Source of the DNA: Verrucomicrobiota bacterium
GTDB taxonomy: Bacteria; Verrucomicrobiota; Verrucomicrobiia; Verrucomicrobiales; DEV007
NCBI GenBank assembly: GCA_030625775.1
Contig: DAOUQC010000019.1
Span: 1 to 59,586 of the forward strand
DNA length: 59,586 bases
Reading direction: 5' to 3'
Shown in pieces: positions 44,078 to 52,692 of the stretch (position 1 is the stretch's first letter; every line of letters begins with the position of its first letter). The notes under the pieces are model-generated. The model did no database searches, was not told where the DNA came from, and saw nothing but the letters and a program-made list of their open reading frames with translations. A program made the position numbers and the translations under genes.

Positions 44078-44106
44078 TCACGCATTGGAAATGGGTGATT
44101 ATTTTT
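44070..44106. terminator. Bidirectional terminator between convergent genes
   Basis: AAAAATAATCAC (44070-44081) pairs perfectly with GTGATTATTTTT (44095-44106) around a 13-base loop. The A and T ends work as U-runs in both directions, and each arm contains the stop codon of one convergent gene (TAA 44075-44077 plus strand; TAA 44099-44101 minus strand). Confidence 0.8.
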
Positions 44107-44827
44107 GGCGCTGTTTTTTACGAATTTTTTTGAGCCGATTTTTTTCCCAACTTTGGTAAAGCGCAATATCCTGGCACAAAAATTCCATTTTTTGCATCGA
44201 GGGGCGGGTTTCGGAAACAACGAGTCCCTGGTATTGGATTTTCGATAGTGCTGTAAATACCTTGCGGGCCAGGCGAGGGTTGAAACTGATGGGGCGATGC
44301 TCAATAGAGCCGGGCTCATAACCGGGCAGATGAACTCGGCGAACTTGCTGTCCGTGTTGCTTAAGGAATTTTTTCAGGGTGGAGAGCAGGACGGGCAGGG
44401 GGGGCTGGTTCAGGGTGTGTTTCCACAAGTGTTCGACATCCAGAGTCAGCCATTGGTGGGATTCCGCCCAATTGCGGAAGTGTTCGGGGTTGAGGCGATG
44501 GTTTTCCACGGCCAGGCAAAGTTCGGGATCGATGTCGAGCAGGTCTTGCTCGTAGCGGCGGAACATGGGCTGATGAATGACCATGGATTCGCATTTGAGG
44601 CGGCGGTAGAGTTTGGCTGCTTTTTTCAGATGTTTCCTACTGAGGGGAGCTCGATTTGGGAAATGCAGCCCATAGGACATGTCATAGCACTCTGCAATCG
44701 ATGCCACTTCCTTCCAGTTCTCCAAATGTGTGCTGGTTAGGAATATTTCCGCGTATCGAAACCCGGCATCGTAGGCATTTTCCAAACGCTTGGGTAGCGG
44801 TGCCGCTTTGGTAGCAAATCTTAGCAT
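44099..44827 (-). CDS. Sugar isomerase/epimerase-like TIM-barrel protein
   Basis: 242 residues from ATG 44827, where strand 1 of the barrel begins (LRFATKAAPLPKRLENAYDA). An ATG at 44896 would overlap the upstream gene by 20 bases. GFRYAEIFLTSTHLENWKEV, CESMVIHQPMFRRYEQ, LCLAVENHRL, WLTLDVEHLWKH, VRRVHLPGY and GLVVSETR give the alternating strands of an AP-endonuclease-2/xylose-isomerase-like barrel. The acidic and His residues at the strand ends could bind a divalent metal. It has no signal peptide. The basic C-terminal tail (KNRLKKIRKKQRQK) is unusual. It follows the coiled-coil gene on the same strand; function unknown. Confidence 0.75.
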   Translation of the reverse strand: MLRFATKAAPLPKRLENAYDAGFRYAEIFLTSTHLENWKEVASIAECYDMSYGLHFPNRAPLSRKHLKKAAKLYRRLKCESMVIHQPMFRRYEQDLLDIDPELCLAVENHRLNPEHFRNWAESHQWLTLDVEHLWKHTLNQPPLPVLLSTLKKFLKQHGQQVRRVHLPGYEPGSIEHRPISFNPRLARKVFTALSKIQYQGLVVSETRPSMQKMEFLCQDIALYQSWEKNRLKKIRKKQRQK

Positions 44828-44876
44828 GGGCAGTTGATTGTTTTTTAATCCGAAACCGAAGAGAGCATAATTGACT

Positions 44877-45854
44877 CTATTTGTCACCTGACTCATTTCG
44901 AATCAGTTCTTTTTTCCAGCCTTTTATTTGCCCTTCAGCTACTGTAATAGCAAGACTGAGCCTGTGGATTTCAGAATCGATTTTATTGAGTGCTTTATCG
45001 AGGTCTGCGGAAGAACGTTTGATGCTGCCACTACGCCGTGAAAACGTTTGTGAAGTTTTGATTCGTTCTCGTTTTAAGTTTGTGATCTGTTTTTTGGCTA
45101 ATGAGGTTTTTTTGTTTAAAGAGATGATTTTTGGCTGAATGGAGAGTTGATACTGCTTGAGTTCGCGGCGGTGTTGTTCGGCGAAGGCTTCCTCCATGGG
45201 GGAAGAATCGTTTGTTTTGGGTTTGGGGAGTGGATCTGTTTGTTGTGTATCTGGAGTTTTAGAAAGCAGGGCTTCGGATGGAACAAGAATGGTTTCAAAG
45301 AAAAAACGTTGCTGAATGGGTGATGGAAGATCGGCGTATGGGACATTCAGCCAGCCTTCTGAAAATTTGAGCCGGAGTGCCTGGTCGGTGATTCCTGTGA
45401 CTTTGGATTGGCGTAATTGGCGTCCACTTTTCAAAGTGATTGTGCCAAGATCTGTTCCTATCAATTCTTTGCGGTGAGCGGCTACGCTGGCTTGAAGCCG
45501 GGAAACGAGAGGGCTAATGGATTTTTCAAGATCAGAATAGTCCTGCTGGAGGGTTTGATACTCGTGTTGCAGATTGTTGAGCTTTATCTGAGTCTGGCTC
45601 AGTCTGTTTTCAACGTCCTTGTCGTGCATGGCGACGGAGGCCGAACCTGCTTTGAAGGCTTCGTTTTCCTGCTGCAGCTTGACCATCCGGGGTCGCAGTT
45701 CCTGAAGTTCTTTCTGGAGCTGCAAAAATCCCCGCTCTACCTGAGCCTGTTCTGCTGAGGGAAGGTCGGGAGTTTTGTCATTTCGACTACAAGCAGCAGG
45801 TATCTGCAGTAGCAGTGCTGACATGAAAGCAAAATATCGTAGTCGGGTGTTCAT
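44877..45854 (-). CDS. Exported coiled-coil protein with a short PVC β-module
   Basis: 325 residues. A hydrophobic N terminus (YFAFMSALLLQIPAACSRND) contains Cys22, which may be lipidated although Pro occupies the -3 position. Residues about 35-125 are a long heptad-rich coiled coil (RGFLQLQKELQELRPRMVKL; ENRLSQTQIKLNNLQHEYQT). A β-rich stretch follows (about 135-185: GTITLKSGRQLRQSKVTGIT, LKFSEGWLNVPYADLPSPIQ), of the kind often seen in Verrucomicrobiota exported proteins. A second coiled coil ends the protein. It is the first gene of the pair with the TIM-barrel protein. No function is known. Confidence 0.75.
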   Translation of the reverse strand: MNTRLRYFAFMSALLLQIPAACSRNDKTPDLPSAEQAQVERGFLQLQKELQELRPRMVKLQQENEAFKAGSASVAMHDKDVENRLSQTQIKLNNLQHEYQTLQQDYSDLEKSISPLVSRLQASVAAHRKELIGTDLGTITLKSGRQLRQSKVTGITDQALRLKFSEGWLNVPYADLPSPIQQRFFFETILVPSEALLSKTPDTQQTDPLPKPKTNDSSPMEEAFAEQHRRELKQYQLSIQPKIISLNKKTSLAKKQITNLKRERIKTSQTFSRRSGSIKRSSADLDKALNKIDSEIHRLSLAITVAEGQIKGWKKELIRNESGDK

Positions 45855-45914
45855 CTTTTTTTACAGGCCCTGAAATATATCTCCACTATAGATTTTTGTG
45901 CTAGTTTATTGTTG

Positions 45915-47198
45915 ATGAAAATATTGCTAAAAAATTGCGGCACTGGCATGCTGCTGATTGGATTTGCGTTTTTTGCCATTGCTTGTGGTGAATTTAAAGA
46001 GGCTGGGGGAGATTCGGCAACGGACTCGTCCCACAGTGCAGATGCCGGGGACATACAGCAGGATTGGCCGCTTTTCCGTAGAGATGCTGAAATGCAGGGA
46101 GTGTCGAATGAGGATTTGAAGGCGCCGCTCAAATTGGTGTGGGAATTTGATCCGGCTACGGAGGGGGGGGCGGTCAATACAACTAAGGAGGTGGATGCCG
46201 GTAAAAAGAAAAAACGTTCGTACCCGATCAAGGCGACGGCGGTGATTGGGGATGGTCTGGTATATCTCGGCACAGAGGAATCACGTTTTTTTTGTCTTGA
46301 TCTGCAAGATGGAAAAAAGAAGTGGGAGTATAAAGCGGAAGGGCCGGTCACAGGGCCGGCAGCGCTTGTTGGTGATCAGGTTTATTTTGGCTGTCAGTAT
46401 GGATTTCTATATGCACTGGATAAAAAAACGGGAAAAGAAAAGTGGAGATTTGAAACAGATGACAAGATTGAAGGTGGGGTGAACGCCCTGGCGGTGAAGG
46501 ATCCGGTGACGGGTAAGATGCAGACTCGCTTGTTTTTTGGCAGTTATGACAATCATTTGTATGCGGTGGATGCGGCCACCGGCAAACTGATCTGGAAGTA
46601 TGAAACGGATAATTATCTGGTGGGAACCCCCTCGGTGGTGGCGGGGGATAGCCCTTCAGTGATCGTTGGAGGATGTGACGGGTTGCTGCACGTGATCTCG
46701 GCAATGGATGGCAAAGAGATTCGGAATTTTGATGTAGGTGCGTATATTCCTAATTCCGCCGGGGTGCGTGATGGCATTGCCTATGTGGCGCATTTTGGGG
46801 GGGAAATTGGTGCCTATGATGTCAATGCCGGTGAGGAGGTTTGGGTGGTTGCTGCCGGAAGTGGGGTGGAGTTGTATGCGTCACCGGCAGTATCCCGTGA
46901 TAGGGTTTATGTAGGGGGTCGAGATAAGATATTGCGCTGTCTGGACAGGATGAGCGGCAAGGAGCTTTGGCGATTCGCGACCCGGCGTGATGTCGATAGT
47001 TCGACGGTAGTCTGTGACAGTGCACTTTATGTAGGTGGGATGGACGGCAGGCTTTACGCGGTTGACCCAGCCAGTGGAGAAGAGCTGTGGTCGTATGAAA
47101 TCGGGGCCAAGCTTTCCGCTTCACCGGCGATTTCAAGAGGGGTGCTGGTGATCAGCGGGGAAGACGGGCTGGTTTATGCGTTTAAAGAAGAAGAGTGA
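45915..47198 (+). CDS. PQQ-like β-propeller lipoprotein (BamB-like)
   Basis: 427 residues from ATG 45915; two in-frame TTG codons precede it. The signal GMLLIGFAFFAIAC makes Cys24 the likely lipidation site. The mature part has at least six propeller repeats of the PQQ type, e.g. VYLGTEESRFFCLDLQDGKK, KWEYKAEGPV, LYALDKKTGKEKWRFETDDK, LYAVDAATGKLIWKYETDN, LRCLDRMSGKELWRFATRRD and LYAVDPASGEELWSYEIGAK. No catalytic residues are visible, so a scaffold role or a BamB-like role in outer-membrane assembly is possible. It is monocistronic, divergent from the coiled-coil gene and convergent with the GAF gene. Confidence 0.88.
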   Translation: MKILLKNCGTGMLLIGFAFFAIACGEFKEAGGDSATDSSHSADAGDIQQDWPLFRRDAEMQGVSNEDLKAPLKLVWEFDPATEGGAVNTTKEVDAGKKKKRSYPIKATAVIGDGLVYLGTEESRFFCLDLQDGKKKWEYKAEGPVTGPAALVGDQVYFGCQYGFLYALDKKTGKEKWRFETDDKIEGGVNALAVKDPVTGKMQTRLFFGSYDNHLYAVDAATGKLIWKYETDNYLVGTPSVVAGDSPSVIVGGCDGLLHVISAMDGKEIRNFDVGAYIPNSAGVRDGIAYVAHFGGEIGAYDVNAGEEVWVVAAGSGVELYASPAVSRDRVYVGGRDKILRCLDRMSGKELWRFATRRDVDSSTVVCDSALYVGGMDGRLYAVDPASGEELWSYEIGAKLSASPAISRGVLVISGEDGLVYAFKEEE

Positions 47199-47215
47199 AT
47201 CCTGTATTCTTCTTC

Positions 47216-47704
47216 TTATCCTAACGCCGTGGCAATTACTCGTCCAAAATTATCCAAATCTGCGATTTCTTCTTCAGAGTAATCATGAGCGGATGGCATG
47301 GCGACTCCGAGGATGCCGAATAATTCGTCATACGGGCCTGATTGGAAAAACATAGGAGCGGCGATACAGCCCTCCATTTTAGTATCCTTCGCTGCGGGGC
47401 GGGCTTTGCCCGATTCATCCGTTTGCAAATTACACACCTGAACAGCGGCGTGACGTTTGGCGGCAAGTCCGGCCATTCCCTTACCGATGGGAATCGCTCG
47501 AACAGGTTCGATGATCGAATCCGGTATTCCACGTTGGGCTTTCAAATCCAGCAAACCGGAAACGCAGTTCAGGATATGGACGGTTCCGGTAACACAGCCG
47601 AAATGCTCAAGGATGATGTCGAGGGCTTCAGGCAGGGCGTTCTCGCCTCCTTGTTTTAAAAGGCTATCTACTTTTTGCAGAGTGGGGTCGTTTTTCGCAA
47701 TCAT
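47216..47704 (-). CDS. GAF domain protein
   Basis: 162 residues from ATG 47704; a TTG 15 bases upstream is in frame. It is almost entirely one GAF domain: LDIILEHFGCVTGTVHILN, LLDLKAQRGIPDSII, AIPIGKGMAGLAAKRHAAVQ, GCIAAPMFFQSGPYDELFG and ILGVAMPSAHDYSEEEIADL. No output domain is attached, so it could be a stand-alone sensor or a free methionine sulfoxide reductase-like protein. The three Cys of the latter family are not clearly present, which makes the enzyme reading less likely. Cytoplasmic. Confidence 0.85.
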   Translation of the reverse strand: MIAKNDPTLQKVDSLLKQGGENALPEALDIILEHFGCVTGTVHILNCVSGLLDLKAQRGIPDSIIEPVRAIPIGKGMAGLAAKRHAAVQVCNLQTDESGKARPAAKDTKMEGCIAAPMFFQSGPYDELFGILGVAMPSAHDYSEEEIADLDNFGRVIATALG

Positions 47705-47829
47705 AGGGTAATATAACAACGAAAGCGAATTGTGCTAAGAGGCAAAGAAGAAGATGCCAAATTTTGCACAATGGCGATGAATTAGTTCAGAAGCAGCGGG
47801 GAGCAAATAGCGTTTACCGTCCCGTAAAA

Positions 47830-48729
47830 CTATTTTTTACCGTTCTTCTTGTGGAGTTCCTTTTTCAGCTGGTCAATTTCCTTTTTTAGCCGTCCGACCA
47901 TTTTGTGAAGTTCGTGAACTTCCTGCTGCAACTGTTCACCATGGGGTCGGTCTGCGGCGCGCTTCCTGCGTTGATGAAATTCCTGTTCCATGCGTTCGGC
48001 GTGCTGATGGATTTTTTTTGCTTCTTCCTGCATTCCAGCTTGCTCGAGGTTTTCAGCGGCCTGGTGCAGATGATGCACGCGCCGTTCGACTTCATGCGCT
48101 TCGCCCTGTGGGCCTCCAGGTCGCTTTGCGTGATGCTCTTCCATTCTTGCCAGATGATGACGCAATTTCTCTGCATCTTCGCGTCGACCGCCTTTTTCTG
48201 CTTTCTGCAATTCATCACGCACACGTTCCATATCAGCTCCCGGCGAAGGAGGCTGGTGATCCGGACCGCGACCACCAGGGCCACGCATCCCCGGTCCGAT
48301 GCGGCGGGCAAGTTCCGCATGATCCTTGATGAACTCGCGGAGTTCGTTGGTGACATCATTAGCGGCTTCCTTGTTGCCTTCTCGATGCAGTTTTCCTATT
48401 TTTTGGTGGAAATCGCGAATGCGCTCGGAGAACTCCCTAGCTTCCTGCGGCATATCCCTGGGGCCTCGTGCTTCAGACGGACGATCTGGTCGACTTTTAC
48501 GTCCGGGATGCTCAGGGCGATCCAGACGTGGGCGGCCCCGTTCTTCGTCACGAGGAGGGCCTTTTTTTGGCGGGGAAAGTTGACAGTTTTCACAATCGGC
48601 CTTGTTGCGTTTTTTTTCCACCTTATCATCCGCTTGAGCCTGGGAAAAAGAAGCGGTGCAGGCAATACTGAGACTCAGGGCCATTATTTTATAATATTCG
48701 CCTGTCATTTTGTTCGTTTTGAGTTTCAT
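47830..48729 (-). CDS. Exported His/Arg-rich helical protein
   Basis: 299 residues. The signal peptide is IMALSLSIACTASFSQAQA; the exact start among several ATG/Met codons in the first 16 residues is uncertain. A CENC pair follows, then a Pro/Arg/Gly-rich low-complexity stretch (GRPRLDRPEHPGRKSRPDRP). From about residue 90 the protein is charged α-helix with many His (DAEKLRHHLARMEEHHAKRP, VERRVHHLHQAAENLEQAGM, IHQHAERMEQEFHQRRKRAA), broken by a second Gly/Pro linker. It ends in a heptad coiled coil (LKKEIDQLKKELHKKN). A periplasmic metal-binding or CpxP-like role is possible but unproved. No family recognised. Confidence 0.75.
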   Translation of the reverse strand: MKLKTNKMTGEYYKIMALSLSIACTASFSQAQADDKVEKKRNKADCENCQLSPPKKGPPRDEERGRPRLDRPEHPGRKSRPDRPSEARGPRDMPQEAREFSERIRDFHQKIGKLHREGNKEAANDVTNELREFIKDHAELARRIGPGMRGPGGRGPDHQPPSPGADMERVRDELQKAEKGGRREDAEKLRHHLARMEEHHAKRPGGPQGEAHEVERRVHHLHQAAENLEQAGMQEEAKKIHQHAERMEQEFHQRRKRAADRPHGEQLQQEVHELHKMVGRLKKEIDQLKKELHKKNGKK

Positions 48730-48760
48730 CGTTGTTTAAGGACTGAGGGTAAAAAAACTG

Positions 48761-50227
48761 CTATTTTTTAGCATAGTCTTTTCCGTTCAGGCTGTCGATA
48801 ACAGAATTTTGCCACACGGTGAGGGCCGACTTCATCTTTTTCGTCCGCTCGGACTCTTGCTCGATCACATCGTTTTTTTCAAACTTGTCTTTGCTGAGAT
48901 TGTAGAGTTCATAGCTCACTTTGCCTTTTTTATTAATGATGCGGTGCAGTTTCCAATCCCCGTCGATCCAGGCCGCATGCCCACCCAGGTCATCAATGGA
49001 GTATTGTTTTTTGATTTCTGCGGCATCCATTCTCAGACGAAGGGGGGTGTCATCCTTTTGCCCGGCTTTTTGTTTGGCCAGCAAATCTTCCATCCAGCCC
49101 TTGCTCGGGGTGCCTACGCCTTTGGTATTGGCGTCCCAGAATCCCATCGCTTTAGTCCGCTTGTCCTCCTTGCCGTTGATAAGTGGGAGCAGGCTGACTC
49201 CGTCCATTGGATGGGAATGATTTACCGAAGCGCCGGCAATCTCGAGCAGAGTTGGATAAATGTCGACGGTATTACAGCGTGTCATGGTGATTCGGGGTTT
49301 GGAAATTTTCGTCGGCCACTCTATGATGGCAGGCACCAAAAGCCCACCTTCATAGACCATGCCTTTCCATCCACGGAAGCCCCCGGTATCGCCGATTTTC
49401 TGAATCGCCCCGTTGTCAGAGCAATACCAGAGAACGGTGTTGTCTTTGACTTCCAGTTCATTCAGGGAATTGCGCAGTTTGCCAAAAGCACGATCCATAC
49501 CGGTGATTTCCCCATAGAGATTTTGCAGCTTTTTGGGAGCATCCTTGTAGAGCTCAGAATCTTCTTTGGCTGCGATATGCGGGTTGTGGGGCGAACCAAA
49601 CCAGACCACTGCAAAAAAGGGTTGTTCCTGCCCGGCGTTTTTACGAATGAACTTGAGTGCGGCGTCTACCGTTACCATGGAACTCTCACCTTTGAAGGCG
49701 ACCGCTTTGCCTTCATCACTGAGCACGGGATCATTGTCGAAAAAATTGGGTGCTGAAACCCAGTCATCAAACCCGTTTGCTCCGGGATTGACTGGGCTGC
49801 CGTTCAAGACAGATCCGAGATGCCATTTGCCAAAATGCCCAGTGGTGTATCCCGCTTCTTGCAATGCTTCAGCAATGGTCACTTCTTGTGGACGCAAGGT
49901 GTTGCCCCACTTGAAACAGCCAAAACGGTTGGGGTGACGACCGGTCAGCACACTGCCGCGAGTCGGCGAGCAAACCGGGGCGGCAGCATAGAAACGATCA
50001 AAACGAAGCCCGTCCCTGGCCATGGCATCGAAGTTGGGGGTTTGCAATGCAGGGTGCCCGATGTAGCCCATTTCGCCCCAGCCCTGATCATCAGCCATGA
50101 CCAGCACGATGTTCGGTTTTTTATCAGCGGCCTGGCTCTGCCTGCTTGAGACAAGGCTTAATATTAAGGTTAGTGTAATCAGGGCGAAGATCGAGGCATG
50201 GGTTTTGCGATAGATGGAAGTATTCAT
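48761..50227 (-). CDS. Secreted sulfatase (CSPTR signature)
   Basis: 488 residues, with signal peptide region SIFALITLTLILSLVSSRQS. The metal site is NIVLVMADDQGWGEMGYIGH. The signature C86-S-P-T-R followed by GSVLTGRHPNRFGCF gives the formylglycine site. GYTTGHFGKWHLGSVLNG has the canonical GKWHLG, unlike the other two sulfatases here. FFAVVWFGSPHNPHIAAKED and LWYCSDNGAIQKIGDTGGFR complete the active site. The C-terminal subdomain ends with YELYNLSKDKFEKNDVIEQE. It lies 31 bases before the His/Arg-rich helical gene on the same strand, so the two may be cotranscribed. Substrate unknown. Confidence 0.93.
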   Translation of the reverse strand: MNTSIYRKTHASIFALITLTLILSLVSSRQSQAADKKPNIVLVMADDQGWGEMGYIGHPALQTPNFDAMARDGLRFDRFYAAAPVCSPTRGSVLTGRHPNRFGCFKWGNTLRPQEVTIAEALQEAGYTTGHFGKWHLGSVLNGSPVNPGANGFDDWVSAPNFFDNDPVLSDEGKAVAFKGESSMVTVDAALKFIRKNAGQEQPFFAVVWFGSPHNPHIAAKEDSELYKDAPKKLQNLYGEITGMDRAFGKLRNSLNELEVKDNTVLWYCSDNGAIQKIGDTGGFRGWKGMVYEGGLLVPAIIEWPTKISKPRITMTRCNTVDIYPTLLEIAGASVNHSHPMDGVSLLPLINGKEDKRTKAMGFWDANTKGVGTPSKGWMEDLLAKQKAGQKDDTPLRLRMDAAEIKKQYSIDDLGGHAAWIDGDWKLHRIINKKGKVSYELYNLSKDKFEKNDVIEQESERTKKMKSALTVWQNSVIDSLNGKDYAKK

Positions 50228-50298
50228 ATGAAGAGAGGTAGAACTAAAAGCTAGCTAATGATGCGAGACACAAAAACACAAGGCCGCGATCACGCCAT

Positions 50299-52260
50299 TC
50301 AAGGTTTGAGTTGGTAAATCTGGAAGCTCCAGAATTCTTCAAGCCCTTTTAAATAGGCGGTTTTTTCAAAAATTTGTTCGTTTTCAAGCAGTTTCCATGC
50401 AGCAGGGAAGTCTCGTTGCACCCGAAGAGGACTGCATACGTAGATGGAAAGCGACTTTCCGTTGTTGCGGGCATCTTGCAGGACTTTGTCGAAGTCAGCT
50501 TGTTTTTTTACCGGGTGCACCCATGGATCGTAGCTGCGCATCTGGACGGCTCCCGACCCAATGGAGCAGGTGAGCTGCTTGGAATTGTCCACATGCAGTG
50601 CGGGGGCTTGTCCGCGAACCAACTCGACTGCTGCCCTCATCGGCTCTCGTTCGAATTGGCGAAGCCGAGTCAGGGATGGGGCCGTCAGTGCTCCATAAGC
50701 GAAGATCATTACTGCGGCACAGAGAACGGATAGCTGTTGGCGCAAAGCCTTTTGTTTGCCCGGTTTTAAAGAGCGTGCATTTCCCGCGATGAGTTCAGGG
50801 ATGAAGGCCAGGGCCGTGGCAAACAGGAGGACGGTATAGATCAAGTACCAGATGAGGAAAATAGTTTCTGAAATCGAGTTGTGTAATCCTACCAAAATAA
50901 TCGCTCCCAGTACGGAGGCGGTAAAAAGACGAAGCTCGCAGCTTTTCACCAATAAACTGATGAGACCGAGGATCAAAATGGCGGGGATGATGAAAGCCAT
51001 CACTACCAGAATAATGGGATGGTCGGCCTGATACATTTGCACACTGATGCCGTTGTGCAGCGCGGGGTCTGTCATGGTTTTCCAGGGAGCACCTATTATG
51101 AGGTGGGCCCAGAAATCCTGCAGGTGATCAAGGGTTATGGGGGCTGCAACATGGCTGTGGGTTTTTGCGTAGTCAATGGCTCTGATCGCCATGGGAATCA
51201 TGATCTGGAGGAAAAGCATTGCTCCAATCGCGGTGCTGATGCCCCATCGCCATATTTGATCCGGCTTGCGCTGTTTGAGTAAAAGTGCCAGGACAATTAG
51301 ATTCTGAGCGACGGCGAGATACACCGCCCCTGCAAAGGACAGCAGGTAGAGGCTCTGGAGCATGCCGTAGGCGATCCACCAGTGCCATTTTTTTGACTTC
51401 AGAGCAAAGAGCAGGCAGAGAAAGGTCAGCGGGATCAATAACATCAGGTCAGCGTATCCCCGGGCTTCGACACTGTAGCGCAGGTGCCAGGGATTGAGGG
51501 CGAGAAGCCAGGCGGCAGTTACTCCGGCCAAGGGGTACCCAGCAGTGCGGAGCAATAGTGCGAGAGCAGCAATTCCAAATATGCTGCTGAGAAAAGGGGG
51601 GATTCGTATCACCGATTCATTAAAAGGAGGATCCCCTTCACGGTAGAAACAACGTTGCCAGATTTCGTGTGAAATGCGTGATGCAAGGGTTTGGGTGACA
51701 TGGTTGTTGCCATTTGCTGTGTAGAAAAAAGTTCGTTTCCAGGAGACAGGTTTGAAGTCGAGCTCATCCTTATCAGTGACGTCATTTTCTCCCCAGAGGA
51801 ATTTCCGGAATGCCATTTCTTCGTCATTCCAGAAACCAAAATCAAGCCGGGGTGCGCGAATCCAGGCAGCTGTCAGCAAGGCAGCTGTCAGTCCCAGGAT
51901 AAAAAGTCGGCGCGACCAGAGCGAAGAAGGGGGGAGTGGAGTGGGGGATTTTGCAGGCAGCGAAACAGTTGCCCGGGGCCACCAGGGGGATGTCAGCAGC
52001 AAGAGAGTGGCAATCACTGTATTGATGACTGCGGCGCCCCATAACCCGAGGACAATGCCGTCCCGGCTGTTGAGATGCTCCCCGGCGAGAAATTTTGGCA
52101 GTAATTGGCGCCTCCAGGGATCGTCTCCCCAGATCAGATAGGCGATGGTGGCAAGCAGCACGGCCAGTAAAAAAAAGATTACGGCGGCATCGTTTTTTTT
52201 GTGATCATTCCACCATTGTTTGACTCGATCCGACAAGGTTTGTGCGGGGTTTGGTTTCAC
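50299..52260 (-). CDS. GT39-like polytopic membrane glycosyltransferase
   Basis: 653 residues with about a dozen membrane helices. The first periplasmic loop has LDFGFWNDEEMAFRKFLWGE, whose acidic pair fits the catalytic site of dolichyl/undecaprenyl-phosphate mannosyltransferase-like (PMT/ArnT, GT39/GT83) enzymes. AAWLLALNPWHLRYSVEARG is the strongly conserved family block. The C-terminal 110 residues are soluble (AAVELVRGQAPALHVDNSKQ) as in this family. It probably transfers a sugar from a lipid-phosphate donor at the outer face of the inner membrane. The acceptor is unknown. It is monocistronic on the minus strand. Confidence 0.82.
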   Translation of the reverse strand: MKPNPAQTLSDRVKQWWNDHKKNDAAVIFFLLAVLLATIAYLIWGDDPWRRQLLPKFLAGEHLNSRDGIVLGLWGAAVINTVIATLLLLTSPWWPRATVSLPAKSPTPLPPSSLWSRRLFILGLTAALLTAAWIRAPRLDFGFWNDEEMAFRKFLWGENDVTDKDELDFKPVSWKRTFFYTANGNNHVTQTLASRISHEIWQRCFYREGDPPFNESVIRIPPFLSSIFGIAALALLLRTAGYPLAGVTAAWLLALNPWHLRYSVEARGYADLMLLIPLTFLCLLFALKSKKWHWWIAYGMLQSLYLLSFAGAVYLAVAQNLIVLALLLKQRKPDQIWRWGISTAIGAMLFLQIMIPMAIRAIDYAKTHSHVAAPITLDHLQDFWAHLIIGAPWKTMTDPALHNGISVQMYQADHPIILVVMAFIIPAILILGLISLLVKSCELRLFTASVLGAIILVGLHNSISETIFLIWYLIYTVLLFATALAFIPELIAGNARSLKPGKQKALRQQLSVLCAAVMIFAYGALTAPSLTRLRQFEREPMRAAVELVRGQAPALHVDNSKQLTCSIGSGAVQMRSYDPWVHPVKKQADFDKVLQDARNNGKSLSIYVCSPLRVQRDFPAAWKLLENEQIFEKTAYLKGLEEFWSFQIYQLKP

Positions 52261-52442
52261 TGGCGGGATGGCAGATTCTGGATGGAGTCACAAGGCTGAA
52301 GCTGGTAACAGAGGAAAGTTTGCCAGTCATAGGACTAAATCGCAGAAAGACGGCACTTCAAGTTTTCTGACGAAATTTGAAAAAATGTCAGATGGGCGAT
52401 GGTTGACACCGCAGTATTTATGTTTACCATCAAGCTCACAAA

Positions 52443-52517
52443 GCCGGAGTAGCTCAGGGGTAGAGCAATTCATTCGTAATGAATAGGTCGTCGGTTCAAT
52501 TCCGACCTTCGGCTCCA
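52443..52517 (+). tRNA. tRNA-Thr (anticodon CGT)
   Basis: The full cloverleaf can be drawn: acceptor GCCGGAG/CTTCGGC (one G-T pair), D stem GCTC/GAGC, anticodon stem ATTCA/TGAAT with loop TTCGTAA (anticodon CGT, reading ACG), and T stem GTCGG/CCGAC with loop TTCAATT. CCA is encoded (52515-52517). Confidence 0.95.
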
Positions 52518-52535
52518 GTCCCGCGTCCGCGGGAC
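52518..52535. repeat. Perfect hairpin directly after the tRNA
   Basis: GTCCCGCG and CGCGGGAC form an eight-pair stem with a two-base loop immediately after the encoded CCA. No T-run follows, so it may be a processing or factor-dependent stop signal. A second hairpin, GGCTGGC-AA-GCCAGCC, lies at 52559-52574. Confidence 0.5.
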
Positions 52536-52558
52536 TTCGAAACTTCATTTTCAACTAC

Positions 52559-52574
52559 GGCTGGCAAGCCAGCC
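52559..52574. repeat. Hairpin GGCTGGC-AA-GCCAGCC
   Basis: A perfect seven-pair stem with a two-base loop between the tRNA and rpmE, followed by CTGCA. Its GGC-AA-GCC core and size resemble the GGATTGGCAATCC elements at 1383 and 31685, but the sequence is not the same. Bases 52575-52692 hold nothing further that I recognise. Confidence 0.4.
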
Positions 52575-52692
52575 TGCACTGCAGCAATTTCCACTTGATG
52601 ATGGGGGAATCCTGATCTAAAGTCGCATCTTCTTGTTTGAGCGGTCAAACAATCAAACTTAATTAAACAATTTTTAACGAATTTATACTCTG

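Noticed and set aside
47905-48771. A 288-residue plus-strand frame opposite the His/Arg-rich gene
   Set aside because: The minus frame has a signal peptide and coiled-coil pattern. The plus frame is rich in Phe and Cys, as expected from the complement of a charged helical protein.
48809-49756. A 315-residue plus-strand frame opposite the third sulfatase
   Set aside because: The opposite strand holds the sulfatase signature and full-length fold in order, so this is a shadow.
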